Source: Leptasterias polaris
Lineage: Eukaryota; Echinodermata; Asteroidea; Forcipulatida; Asteriidae
DNA: 64,000 nt
Reading direction: 5' to 3'
Assembly: GCA_037783415.1 (NCBI GenBank)
Contig: JAZGTN010000047.1
Coordinates: 3,844,001 to 3,908,000 of the forward strand
Shown: piece after piece, positions 26,921 through 40,500 of the stretch
Position numbering within the stretch: position 1 is the first letter of the stretch
How the letters are laid out: each line of letters starts with the position of its first letter
Translations under genes and position numbers: made by a program
Notes under the pieces: generated by a model
Database searches by the model: none
Told to the model about the DNA's origin: nothing
What the model saw: the letters and a program-made list of their open reading frames with translations, nothing else

Positions 26921-28451
26921 GTAATTACTGATAGTATTATTGTAAGCAAATTAATGTCCTCGCCTGGGTTAGATACTTTAGTCTGAGTACATTTACAAAT
27001 GAATCACATCCACTTTCTGAAACTTCTTAAGCTTGATTGTGGACGACGATTGCCAACAAAAGACAGCTGTTGCATCCATTTGTTTGTTTTGGTTATTTTT
27101 TTGTGTATTGAGGGTAGAACATGGAAGCAAAACTTGTTGGGCCTTGGTTGGTGTGATATTTTGATTCGGTCAAGTAATATTGGTTCTATGAAAGTGACTA
27201 GGGCTTAGAACTGATTTGAGATTACGGTCTGACTGGACATGTTAAAGATACACTCACTGTGTGCATTTTGGAATCTTTTGGACAGGTTCAAATTTTGTAT
27301 CAATTCACGCAAGACTGCAGGGCTCAAAATGTTTAACCGCACCAGAATATATTTTAAAGACTGGAAGATTCTTAAGAGAAAAAAACTTTCTTTAAAGATT
27401 AGCGTGTAAACTGTTTATATCTGAACAAGCACAAAGAGAAGATTTATCTCATTTGTCTTTAATTGGTATTAGCATATTTTTATACTCAACAGAATTGAAA
27501 GGTTTGAAATGAAATATTAAGAAATGTTTAGACGAAAGAAAAATGGAAGTAGTGTTTTCATAATATTTGAAATGAAATGCATTTTTTGATGAAATTTCTT
27601 CAATAAATTGTCTCTGAGCCCTCCTGAAAAAATATTTTTTATTTGTACTTTTTAAGAGAAATTTCCTTCTTGTACAGTGGGAACTGATTTGATTTCCTCT
27701 CAAATAAAAGGGTCTGGTATGTTTTCCAGCTGTTGGAGCAATCCACCGGTGATGCATCTTTAAGTTCCAAGTCTCGCTTGACTCATAAACTGACTTTCCT
27801 TTCGATGGAGGGGGGGGGGGGGGGGGTGATCAGCCTTGAGTCCTAAACGAGTAGGATATGCCAGGATTAGTAGTTGGTCACTTCTACGATTAGAAATGAG
27901 CTTCCAAGTTACAATGACTTGACATCGGTAAAGGGCCCCACCTGTGTGTATTTGTGGTTACAGCATCGAGTGATGTGGCTGGGGGATCTTCAAGCCTTCC
28001 CGGTTGTACGTACTCCCCGCTTCAATCTCTCAAAGGAAAAGTTTACTCAATGTCGACTTGACTTGGAATTTTCTCTGTGGTCGGTGAATCAATTTGATGG
28101 TGTATTTAAAGTCAGCGTCATGAAGACGGCGTCAGTATTTCTTTGTCAGAGTGGCAGTGGTTTGTCTTAGGAGTGTCTGCAAGTCTTGTTAAGAGTTCTA
28201 CTCAAGCGTCAAACTCTGGTAGACTTCATTTGACAAAACATTGCACAGAGGTAAGGTAAGACTTTGGTATGATATGACTCGGAGAATGTTTGTTTCTTCC
28301 AGACTTTTGAGTCGAATTTGTTCTAAAAACTTGTTGACATGCTTATAGAACAAATTTGACATGCAAAGAACTACATCAAGTGCAGGGTTTACCTCTTTTT
28401 TTAAAACTACTTTAAATTTGACAATTGTTTGTTGTCTTTTTTTCTGTGCAG

Positions 28452-28503
28452 TGATGAGATAAACTGATCAACACTCCCACACCACCCTCTTCTCCAACCA
28501 ACC
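28452..28503 (+). other. 5'UTR end of RhoGAP coding exon 1
   Basis: Strong acceptor TTTTTTTCTGTGCAG ends at 28451, followed by 52 bp before the ATG. An untranslated exon ending at 28251 (GCACAGAG before GTAAGG) is a plausible but unproven upstream partner, across a 200-bp intron. Confidence 0.5.
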
Positions 28504-31500
28504 ATGACTGACTTAAAACGATTTATGCGTCACGACACGAACTACAGCGGCTGGTTGATGAACCGGTCGTCGCATGGACTCAATATCTTCTCCCGTCACT
28601 GGCACCGAAGCTGGTTCATCTTGGCCGACGGTCATCTTCACTACTTCAAACACCAGGGCAGTATACCGCTACACGGTTGCCGGCTGACATCGCGGACGAG
28701 TAACAATGGCGATCATGAGCCGTTTGGATACGTACTAGAAATACATCCAGGTAGGTTTCTCTTGGAATCTTTGACCATCATACCAGAGCCTTGTCGCATG
28801 AGTCAAATTTGGAGGCAACGGCCACATTGAATGCAAAAATTGATTGAGTGCAAAGATTTTTTTCAAATAGTATCTCACTAATCCCTCCCAACTACCTCCC
28901 TCCCAACTACCTCCCTCCCATGCCATGGACCCTCGTTGTACCCTTCTAAACCTTGACATTTCATTCCAACCTTTCACGACACTTGAAAACATTTGAAAAG
29001 TCTTTGCGGCTTTGCGGTTACCACCTTGGTACTTCCCCGGCACCCAGTCCCCTTGACATCAACACCATCGTCCGAGCCGTGTTTGTACATGTAGACCTTA
29101 CCCCTGCTTCCTCCAGAACCCAGATCTTGCATCCGTGCAAGAGTGCAGAGCCGCATCCTGTCTTTCTGGCTGGGGTAATTTCCCCTGGGGATGAGGGTGA
29201 ACTAGACTGTGCCCTTCTGCGGTTACCGTGGAGAATATGTTATGGCGATACATTGAGGGAAACCTGGGAATTCTTGAGACACATGTCAGCCAGCCCACAG
29301 GTCTTCTTTGTTCCAAGTTTTTTTAAATAAATATATATATTTGTTCTTCCTTTTTATCAGCAGTATGTATGAAATTCGGTGTAAGGAGTTTTTTATTTTA
29401 TTTTATTTTAATAAGGGTGGGGGTCTAAAACAAATTGGAAAGGGGGTAAAATATCATTTGAAATTTAAGTGTTGATAATTCTAACTGGCCTCTTGCACAG
29501 TTTGTCTAAAAATCTTGCACCCGCCCTGTAAGCGGAGAATGATGACTGTAAATGCAGAGCAGAACTCTGCAATAAGCAGCACTGCGAAATGCGGCCAAAA
29601 CGATGCCCTCTATTGGTAGAACAAAATTCTCGTTGAAGGAGGCCACTGGGGTGTATCTGTAAACGTATACTTTGTAAACTTAAACTTGTATTTCGCATTC
29701 AATACCATGGCTACATCTTTCAGCAGTTCTTGTTCCCCGATGCAAATGTAGCTTCTATTAAAATCGCTGTTAAGATAAAGGCTTTGAACTGCCTCTAGCT
29801 ACTGGGCAAGCTTGGTGGTCTAGTAGGTAGACATCTGCTCTAGAATGGCAAAGGTCATGGGTTTGAATCCCACTCAAGTAATATGCCTGTGCACCCGGGG
29901 AAAGAATCGGGTATACATGTAAAGTGCTTAACACACATCAGTGTACATGTATGGGTAAAACACAAATAATATTTCTTGTTACGGTTTTTTTTTTAACCAT
30001 AAAAATTGTCTCCTGACAACATTTATTGTCACTGCTTTTGGGAGGTCGGAGGGTGGGGGTACTTACATGTATCTGACTCATTTTTATTTCTCGTTTAAGT
30101 ACTGGGCTGTTCCAGTCACCATCTCACCCTCAAAATATGTGGGGGTGGCTTGCCCGGAGGAATGGGGTAGGGGTAGGGGACAGAGGAATGGGGTAGCTGG
30201 CCCAGAGGAATGGGGTAGCTGGCCTGGAGGAATGGGGTAGCTGGCCCAGAGGAATGGGGTAGGGAACGGTATGTAGGACCCAGCTTGTGGCTACTTGTAA
30301 AAACTTCAGAAATGTGAAAAGATAATCTTCAAGAAAACTTTTGTAAACAATAGTCCCCTTCCCTGATTGCCATATAAGCCTGGGCCTATTTTCATAGAGC
30401 GGCTTAAGCAGAAAATATTGCTTAACAATTTGCTGCTAAGCAAAGATGAGCAGGATACCAGTCACAAATTGTAATGTGACATGATATTTTGGCTGTTAAC
30501 CTTAGTCTAGTAAGCATAATTTTGTTGTGCTAAGCAACTTTTTGTGCTTAAGCAGCTCCATTAAATTGGGCCCTGATAAGAGGTATTGGAATGCTAGGTT
30601 GCAGAATACCAGGTAAACTTCCATGGTTCACATTTCCGAGGACGATGGGTTCACCTGGTAAGTCTGTTGCCACCTAGTGTGCCCAAATGTCTCCCATTGC
30701 TAATTAACATTGTTACCAAAATGAGGCAGGAAGGAAATTATAGTTTGGTCTCTCGTACCCGAAGGAAAATTATAACTGTCATTGTCAATGTGTATAGAGG
30801 GTACCAGACAAAGGAAGCCCTTTAAATTTAAAAGGTCTGGGCCTAATTTCATAGAGATGCTTAAGCATTTTTCTGGTAAGCAAAATATGCAGAATACCAG
30901 TCACAGATAACACATGTGATAATGTATTTTAGCTGGTAACCTTATTCTGGTAAGCATATTGTTGCTGTGCAAAGCTATGTGCTTAGGCAGCTCTATGAAA
31001 TTGGGCCACGTTGATGTAAACAGCAGCAGATACTGTTTTGAGATTGCCACCTGTTTTAATGGGGCAAGCTTTGTTGTAATGCAAGGGAAATGCCAGATAA
31101 TCTTACACTACCCCTTTGCAGGATTTACATTGAAACAACACGACTTGCACAGATTAGGCAAAAACAGCCTCCTACATGTATCCAGTCCAGACTCAAGCCC
31201 CCTAGACTGGCTATTTCCCAATACCGTACCCTGTTTACAAATCAAACCAGAGCTCCCCTTTTGACACTGAGAGGAAGTCGCAGGTAATTAGAGGAAATAT
31301 CTAGTCATCATTGACTTTCTTGTCATCAAATAACGACAGCGTTTGACACTGACTAAGAAAGCTCTCTGGCTGCGTCTCGGAGAGGATCTTAGGAATGTTT
31401 CCTCAGTCCAGGAGAGCAAGTGCACTTTTTCTTGCGACATACACACAGACGATCGTGGACCAAAGGGAAGTTGCATATTTAAAAGGTTGTCTTTGAGCAT

Positions 31501-34500
31501 AAGGACTTCTGTGGCCTACTTTCCAAAACTTTGTACTGATAGCTGGGAAAAAAACTCAAGAATTTTTCAATTTTGTTTTAAATGGTCTGAAAGTTCTGGC
31601 CTGCTGTTTCTCGTCCATGGTTGATTTACTTACATTGTATCATCCAGGTAAAGAGCAAGGCATAGCCAGGGTCTAGTTTCCAGCTTTGCTGAAAAATCAA
31701 AACCAATGTGTCCAAAAGGTTTACAGAAACCCTCTTGCTAATCCCTCTGGCTAATCCCTCTGGCTAATCCCTCTGATGAATCCCTCTGATGAATCCCTCC
31801 GGCTAATCCCTCTGATGAATCCCTCTGATGAATCCCTCCGGCTATCTTGTGTTTTTAAGCTGATGAAATTTATGGTTTCAAAACTTTAAAAATAATAAAA
31901 ATTATGGTTTAAGATGGTGTTCATGGTTTGCTGCTTTTGGTTTCAACAACTTAGTTTAGGACTAAACGTTGAGAAGACAATTAGCTGTCCTCGTTTGTAG
32001 TCATTTCTGCAGATTCTATCATTGCGTTCTTCAGGATTATCTTGGTTTTGGAGCTTCTATTGAGTGTTTTTGTTGTTTTGGTTTTTTTCGGTTTTTTTCG
32101 GTTTTTTTATGCAAGTTCGCCCCAAACAAGGCTAAAAGCCACTCTTGGTAAGGGGCTACAAGAAGAAAATTATAAAACATGAAAAGAACTCGGGAGAGCT
32201 GGAGGTAGGAATTGATATTCCTCTTGAAACAGTCTAGATTGTAGGATGGAGGGAGGGTTTATGGATTAAGATGATGTCAAGTGGTTTATTAATTGTGGTT
32301 TTAAACAACCTGGTTTAGAAATTAACTGTTTAAATCTCAGTTAACTGTCATCATTTAGTGAACTATTTCTTCAGATTCTATCGCGGCATTCTTCTGGATT
32401 ATCTTGATTTTCAAACGTCTTGTAAACGGTTTAAGGCTGAAGATGATGTACCAGTGGTTTAGTACTTGTGATTTTAATAACTTGGTTTGAAGAGGGTGTA
32501 CAAGTGATTTCCTACTTGTGGTTTAAAAAACTTGGTTTAGTGTTAACAGTTTAAATCTCAGTTAACTGTCATCTTACAAAGACATTATCTTGGTTTTTAA
32601 ACTTCTTTTCAGTGGATTTATTTCATGAGAGTGTCAACTTGTGGTTATAACAACTTGGTTTACGAATACAACTTGGTTTACAAATAACTGCTTAGTTTAA
32701 ATCTCAGTTAACTTTCATCATTGAGAGATTCAATTCTTCAGATTCTATTGTTGCATTCTTCTGGATTATTCTGGCTAGTAAGCTTTTTGTCAGTGGTGTA
32801 TGTCATGAGATGGCTTGCAAGTGGTTTATTTACTTGTGGTTTTATCAATTCACTTTGAAAATTGAACTTTCAAATCTCAATTACTTGTAATTGTGACAAA
32901 GACATTAGTGAACTTTTTTTTGTCAGATTGTTGTGTTCTTTATACTTGGTTTGAAGCTTCATTTGTGGTTATGTCAGAAGATGTCTTACAAGTCATTTAC
33001 AACTTGCGGTTTTTAACAACTCATTTACAATTAAGTGTTTAAATCTCACTTAACTCTCATTTTGTTAGTGAACTGTTTCTTCAGATTCTATCGCTACGTT
33101 CTTCAGGATCGTCTCAGTTATACTCTCTCTCTCTCTCACTGAAGGGATTAGCTGCAGCATGACTAAGAATGACTAGCTCGTCATGATAACATCTCAACTT
33201 GAAATAATTACCCCCATCTGTGTTCATTGGGCTCCTAACTGTGTTGTAACTGGAACCGTCCTACTGTACACCTAACAAACCCAAACTGGATCGCGTGTCG
33301 GACAGAAAACATGCTCGAGTTTGAGCACAGATTCCATCCGTTGTCGATGGTTTGAGTTAAGATAGCTTGGTAAAAGAACAAGCCGTATTTTTTGCAGACT
33401 TGTTCACCGGTTCACCTGCAAAGCCCTACGGTATCCATATGACCAGACAGGAGGTCAAGGAAAGGTTCTCAAATTGACCTTAACAAGTTTTCAAGGTTAA
33501 GATTTTTGATGGTGCTCTTTTATGACAGACTCTGCAAGGGATTGTTGCTATGCTAATTTCGGGGGGGGGGGGGGGGGGCTCAGAAAATCAGCAAAATTTT
33601 AATTAAATATCCTGATTAAAAGCTCTATACTATATGTAGGTCAGCCCTCAGAAAAGTTGTCCTCCTTTATTTCCAAGGGCCAAATTTCATGTCTGTTACA
33701 TAATAATTCACCCAAACTAATTTGTTCATAACGTAGTTGTTGTCCCTTTCAAAATTCTTTATAGAACTTCTAAGAAAAGGAGGGTTGCCAACATTGGGAC
33801 ACAATTTTTGGTTGGACTGCTCTTATTTCTTACAAAACTTAGGAAAAATACAAGAGAAATTACAACATAATCATCAGTCAATATTCTGAGAAATTTTTCT
33901 GAGAAATTTCTAGGATGAACTAGTTTACAACTTGGGAACCTTGCCAGCTGGCACAACTTTCCAACAAAACCCTTGAACAATGAATTGAAATTTATAATGA
34001 GCATACAATGTGTAGTAAATGTGCCGCACCTGTCCGAGAATGTGACCAAACTTCCTGTGGATGATACGCGTCACGTCCCTGTACTATAATTTACTATGAA
34101 ATTCCACACCCTTTCCTGTCCTACTTTTTTTCTTTTTCTTTTCAAAAAGAAAAATATTGCATAAAAGGATCGTAATTATAGCAAGTTCAGACAGAAGTCT
34201 CCCAATGAATATAGCATGATTCATCTCACATGAGATAGTGTGAGTAGGATCGACTATTATTTTCATGGACATGCCAAGGTTCGATTTACGACGAGTAAAA
34301 AGTTATTGTTGGGTATATGTCATCATTTGACCCGGCAGTAATACCAGGGCCTAACTCCATCAAGCTATTAAGCACAGGAATTTGCTAAGCACAGAAACAT
34401 CTTGCTTAGTAGATTTGATGTGGCATGTCATGAACGACCAGCAGTTAAGAGCACCGGACTCAGTTGTGTTTCTGATCAGCAGAGTTTGGGTTCGAGTCCT

Positions 34501-37500
34501 GGTCGTGTCAATTTTAGATAGATACTTTACCATGATTGATTTGTCCATTACATGGAACATTAAGTTGTAGGTCTCGTATACTGGTAGTGCACATAGAAGG
34601 ACCCAGAACTTTTATCTTGCGGCATACAAGATGGGCTGATGAGCTACCTTCTTTTGACAGCTCCCTACTCAAATGACATCATGTGCATAAGGTCTATTGT
34701 TTAGTATCGAATTACGGTCAATTATTTTGATGAGGTTTTGCCAGTTTCAGAATGAGGAAAAGTACATACAATGGGAAGAATTAATTAATTGTCCTCCTCT
34801 AGTTTTCAATAAACACGCAGGACAAAGTGCACTTATACAAGTTTCAATTGAGGTTTGTTAAGCTGAAGGGAATGTAGATTTAAAACCCTTGGATTGACTA
34901 AACGCTCATTAGAGATTAAGAGGTGATTATACATATCGGGCAATAAGAGCTGAGTCAACCTAAGGCTACCGCATGAATAGGTAGAAAATGCGTAGAGATA
35001 CCCAAAAACGGTGAGTCAATATTTGCGGTGGGTTCTGTAAACAGGTGTGTCGTTATCAAGGCAGTGTTTGGTAAATGTTCGGAGTTGCGTTTAACGACAA
35101 CCTGTTTAAGACTCCTGGATAGATAAGTCTTTTAGAAGATGAGTCGCAAAAACTCCTGGCTTGGATTAAAGTATCACAGAACCCTTGATTGGTCAGTGAT
35201 GCAGGGCTGCTATAAATGCCTGTTGCAAAACGTTCAACTGTGCAATAACCAAAGAGCATAAAAACAGAACCAGACCTACGTAAATGTACTTTCCTAGGTT
35301 TGAAATGTGACACCCAGGAAGTTTAGGGGGCTTCATCCTCTATGACCAAGGGGAGACCCAGGCTACCCTAGTCCTTTATTCATGGTGATCTAGAGAGACA
35401 GCAATTTAACACCCAGGACATGCAGGAAGTTCTGGGGGCTTCATCCTCTAGACCAAGGGGAACCCCAGGCCCACTGCCCTAGTCCTTTATTCATGGTGAT
35501 GTAGAGAGACTGTAAATCATCTGAAATGTAACACACAGGAGGTTCAGGGGGCTTCATCCTCTAGCCCAAGGGAAGACTCAGGCCCACTACCCTATAGTCC
35601 TTTATTCATAGTCATGTACATGTAGAGAGTCTGTAAATCCTCTGAAATGTACCACCCAGGAGGTTCAGGGGGCTTCATCCTCTAGACCAAGGGGAGACCC
35701 AGACCCACTACCCAAGTTCTTTATTCATGGTGATGTAGGGAGTCTATAAATCGCAAAAACTCCTGGCTTGGATTGAGTCTATAAATCCTCTGAAATGTAA
35801 CACCCAGGAGGTTCAGGGTCTTCATCCTCTATGACCAAGGGGAGACCCAGGCTACCCTAGTCCTTTATTCATGGTGGTCAGAGAGACGGTAATTTAACAC
35901 CCAGGACATGCAGGAAGTTCTGGGGGCTTCATCCTCTAGACCAAGGGGAAACCCAGGCCCACTACCCTAGTCCTTTATTCATGGTGATGTAGGGAGTCTG
36001 TAAATCCTCTGAAATGTAACACACAGGAGGTTCAGGGGGCTTCATCCTCTAGACCAAGGGGGTACCCAGGCCCGGCTACCCATTTGCAAGATTTATAACA
36101 ATTGTCAATTCAAACCTGAAATTCACTTGAATTCCCAAACCCAAATTACAAGGAGCTTTTTGAGTACACTACGTGTAGCGCTTCCATTCAAGATGCCCCT
36201 TCTACAAATCAGGTATCACTCCATCAATGTCAAGTAAAGGATTTAGAATATATTCTCTCCACCTGTCGTTGATAACTCCGTTGATTTCTAACCCCAGCTT
36301 TCATTCCTGATTATGTAGAAGTTGCTTAAACATAACACGTCTTGTCCTTCTAACTAGCATTGATTGAATCAGGCTTCTGGCAATTACTTCTGATTAGTTA
36401 CTATGGCGATTGATCCATTTAACGACGGGATAATGAGCTGGTATGTATTACTGGTGGAGATCTACGGTTTGTTTTGATCGCTGGGATGAGGTAGATTGGA
36501 GGGTCGTCACAATACGTGGGATTAAGGGGACCCTCAATTAGTGTTAGGGTCTCTTGGACTCCCTGTTTTGAATTTGGCTCATCACATGTAAAGCAATCAC
36601 TTTATTAGTCCTCAGACTACTAGAATCAGAACAAAACATACAGTTGGATTGTGAAGGGTTTTAATGTTGGACTCTGCTTATGGTGGTATGCCTGATCCCA
36701 TGTGAAGCATTATCAGTGCAGTCCTCAGTCCAACAGAATCAAAACAGAGCATGCAGTCAATTGATTATATTTATTTCATAACACATCCAACAGCGCAAAC
36801 GCCAATAACAGGATGGTGAATAGGAAGCGAGAAGAAATAATCAGTTTTAGATGTGGGAGGAAAACCCCAATGAGGAAAACCCAAACAATCAGGTTGGGAC
36901 TGGAAACCCAACCCTCATGCAAGGCTCCGGGTCTGAGGTAGGATTTGAACCAGGGTCCACGGAGGAGAAAGGCAGAGAGAGAAACCTCTGAGCCAACCTG
37001 ACCCCCCATTTGGATTTTGATGCATGGCAGTAGGAAGTATAATTTCGTTGATGGTAGATCTTGGCAGAAAGAAGAGGGGGGAAACACACAAGGCAGCCAT
37101 GGGCAGGGGAAGTATGCTGACTTGGGTTTCTTGGACTTCCTGTTACGCCGACATCCTGTTGGATTTGAAGAGTGTTGATTGTTGACGTAACCTGTGAAGA
37201 CTTCAAGTCATTATCAAATGTCACATTTTAGTGGAAAGACAAAAAATCATTTATGTATTGTCATGGATTTTGTGTTATTCATTGTACATGCTGATTCCAA
37301 TGGGGGACTTTTGAGGCAATAGTGGACGCCCACTCACGCGTCCTTTTCCATTGTTCTCAGCGATGAGAACAATAGAAAAGGACCCGTGGGACGTTCGCTA
37401 ATGCCTCAAAAGTCTTCCGTTGTTACAATGGAAATAAGCAACAAAAACTTTTGGGTTCTTCAGATGTTGTGTTCTCGACTTTGACAGTGATTCAGATGGA

Positions 37501-40500
37501 AATATTTATCTGGAAGATTATCTTCCGGATTATCTTCCGGATTAAAACTGGTCAGTTTATGATCACTAATCCTGCACTCTACCTTTAAGTTTTGAATCAA
37601 TGCTGAAGAAGCGTCGTCTGTCTTCATCAACGTTGATGACAGATTAATAACAGTCCCCCCCCCCTTGCCAACAACCGCAAATATTTAATCACCTCTCAGA
37701 CACCTTCTAAGTGTCAAATCTGACAGCAACTAGAGACATCTGGGTACAGGGTGTTTGGTGTCAGTGTTGCAGGGCGCGCCACGAGGGCCATAACCACATG
37801 AATTGACTCAGACGCCGTCATGAAAGTGAACATTGCCCAGTCAGAGTTTGTTGGCCTTGCGTTCAAGTTATAGACAATGCTCAAATTGAGGATGACTGGC
37901 ATTCATTAAGGAAGAGGGACACTTCCACCTTCATCCCACCCCGCAATCAGATGGAGTTCCAATAAGCTGCCACACCCATACGAAGAACGCTCATCTGGGT
38001 TTCTTGTTACCTAACCATGGTTTTCCCTGCGTGCAAACAATTGCATGAAATCTTGAAAGTGTGACGCAATTCCACAGTAAACAGCACCCACTTCATATTA
38101 ACAAACTCTATTTTGTTATATATTTTTGTATTTTTATTGTTATTTTAATTTTTCAAAGAAACTGTATTTCTTTAATCATTTCAATATTCAACCATTTAAA
38201 GTTGGTTGAAGTAAAAGTTCCAAGGCTTTAACCGTTGCGGAATTTGATAATTTTTGTTCATGGGCAAATGAGTAGAGAAATATGCATTGAACACCTACAT
38301 GTATGCTTCACCACTAATTCTTACGCTGACTTAAATATTTGTTTTGTTTATTATTTAACAGAGCGCAAAGCTTCAACTAAAAGAGGAACACCGACTGAAA
38401 AACATAATTCAGATTGTGAGTATGATTTTGATAATTTGGGGAATATGGAGTGCTTTTAATATTAAAGGATTGCAGGTGCAGATCTAGGAATTAAAAAAAT
38501 AAAAAAATAAAATAAATTAGAAGGAGTAACTGGAATGTCGTGTTGATCAAGGTTATTTGGCAAGCAGACATCTGGAATTTAGGTCTGAAACGAGTTAAGG
38601 GCTACTACTTTATGATGCACAAGTTTAGAGGTTCAAAAAGGAAAGAGAAGCTTATTATAAAAAGAGAAAGATATATCTTAGGTCTTGTAAAAATATTTCT
38701 TGTCCAGTGGAAGTTCTGAGTTTCCAAGACTCGTGGTGTTTAAGACTTTCTTGAATTCTGAGCCCTGCCCCATGCAATACAAATCATCCCTTTAGTGTCA
38801 TGCCTGTTCGTGTGGAGATATTATAAACCTATTCCTCATCAGCCAAGAAGCATAAAACGATAAGCATTTTGATGGAAACCTTAAAACAAGGTCGGGTTAT
38901 GATGTCTAAGGGCAATGCCACATGAGGCAATTTGCTGGCAGCCATGGCCCCCGTCTCAATAACTAGCTCTGGCTTGTCCGCCTGTTTGAAGCCCTGTACT
39001 GATTGCGTATGTTGTCAAAACAACTGCCAAAGCCTAAGCCAGTGCCTAAGCCAGAGTCAAAGTCAAAGCCATGGTTTCAAAAAGGTCCGGTGTTTTGGGT
39101 TCACTTAAATAACTCCTGTCTTGGTAATGCATATAAAATCTTTTATTCATCCATTAATTGGCGCTTGCGCTGTTGGATGTTGTATGAAATTAAAAAAAAA
39201 ATAATAATAATAAAAAAATTAAAAATTATACAAGTTATTTTATTTTTGTCCGCGTTCTCTTCAGCCAAGAAAGGGGGTAGTCATGGCTCAGCATCCAAAC
39301 CCTTCTTGGTGTGTTCATCAACGCTGATGGAACTAGAGCACTGGCAGAGGGAGATAAGAAGAGTCAGAGGAGGTGAGGAGCTTGTTCTCTTGATTTGGTT
39401 TCTTCTATCCTATGCCCGGTATGGGGCAAAGGGTATCACTATAGCTTCCTATTTTGATAAGTTTGATATATATTTAATTATCTATATCAAATCTCAAACC
39501 AATTAATCAAAATTATTCAGAATTCCCGTCATCAATCTAATGCAAATAACTATGGGGTTGCCTTTTTGACAGTGGTAATAAAATATGTGCCTTTGCCAAA
39601 TTATTTTTTTTTTAACCCCAGACAGATTTGTGCTGATAGTGACGCGTTGGTCACGTACTGTCCCTTAACATTGCTGAATCACAGTAAGCCCTTGAACACC
39701 TCAACTCTTGCAAAAATTCTTAAAGGGGTGGTGCAGGATCCATGATCTTCAGGAAGAAAAATCAATCAGGCCATATCCCAAATGGCGATTATGGCTACGG
39801 CTATGCCTGTTGCTAAGGGTGTTGCTAAGGCCATCCTATACTTCAAAGCACGATGAGGCATTGATCCAGCCATAGCCGCATCCGCCGATTCGGACATGGC
39901 CTTGGTTTCAATCAAGGCCCAATTTCATAGAGCTACTCAAGCACAAAAAGTAGCTAAGCACAACAACATTTTGCATACCAGAATATGGTACAGAATATGG
40001 TTATCAACCAAGATATCTTGTCACGTGTACCATCTGTGACTGGTATCCTGCTTATTTTTGCTAAGCAGAAATGTTTTGATTAGCAATAGACCATGTTACA
40101 TTTGTTTACACAGTGGTGACCTTGTACATTCTAAAGCGTTTCCTGCCCGGCAAGATACTACACAGGCTTTATGGGAACATTTACATTTTGTGTCATAATT
40201 TTCACATAAATTCAAAATTTACAAAAGCAACAGCTGTACAGCTTTTGAGATGTCCCCCCTTTCTTCATATCAAAAGTTGAGAAAAATCAGACAGTGCAAT
40301 CTTCACAAAACATAAGATTTGTTGTTTTCTTCCATTGATCTGTGTACAAATGTGCCTGCAGGAAGTCCAGGCTCTGTAGCTCTTTTGTAAACATGTGATG
40401 TCACAGGTCACATCGTCTATAGTTTTCGCTTAAACGGCTCTGTGAACAGAAGTTTATAAGTGTCTATATATTGAACATTAAATCAGACTTGAAAGAAGTT

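Larger units (their letters stand above)
28751..38361 (+). other. RhoGAP intron 1 (repeat-rich, 9.6 kb)
   Basis: Holds minisatellites (30147, 31738, 31930, 35305), palindromic MITEs (30382, 30839, 34346), SINEs (29808, 34423, 36888), a foldback-like hairpin (37306-37414) and homopolymers (33561, 37655). No further exon of the gene is needed because phase and PH alignment join across it. Confidence 0.6.

Noticed and set aside
36776..37224. Overlapping minus-strand ORFs of 60-111 codons
   Set aside because: They run through a reverse SINE-D copy; no independent support.
39003..39506. 167-codon plus-strand ORF
   Set aside because: Only 39265-39372 is real (RhoGAP exon 3); the rest is intron, including a stretch of Lys/Ile codons from A/T repeats.
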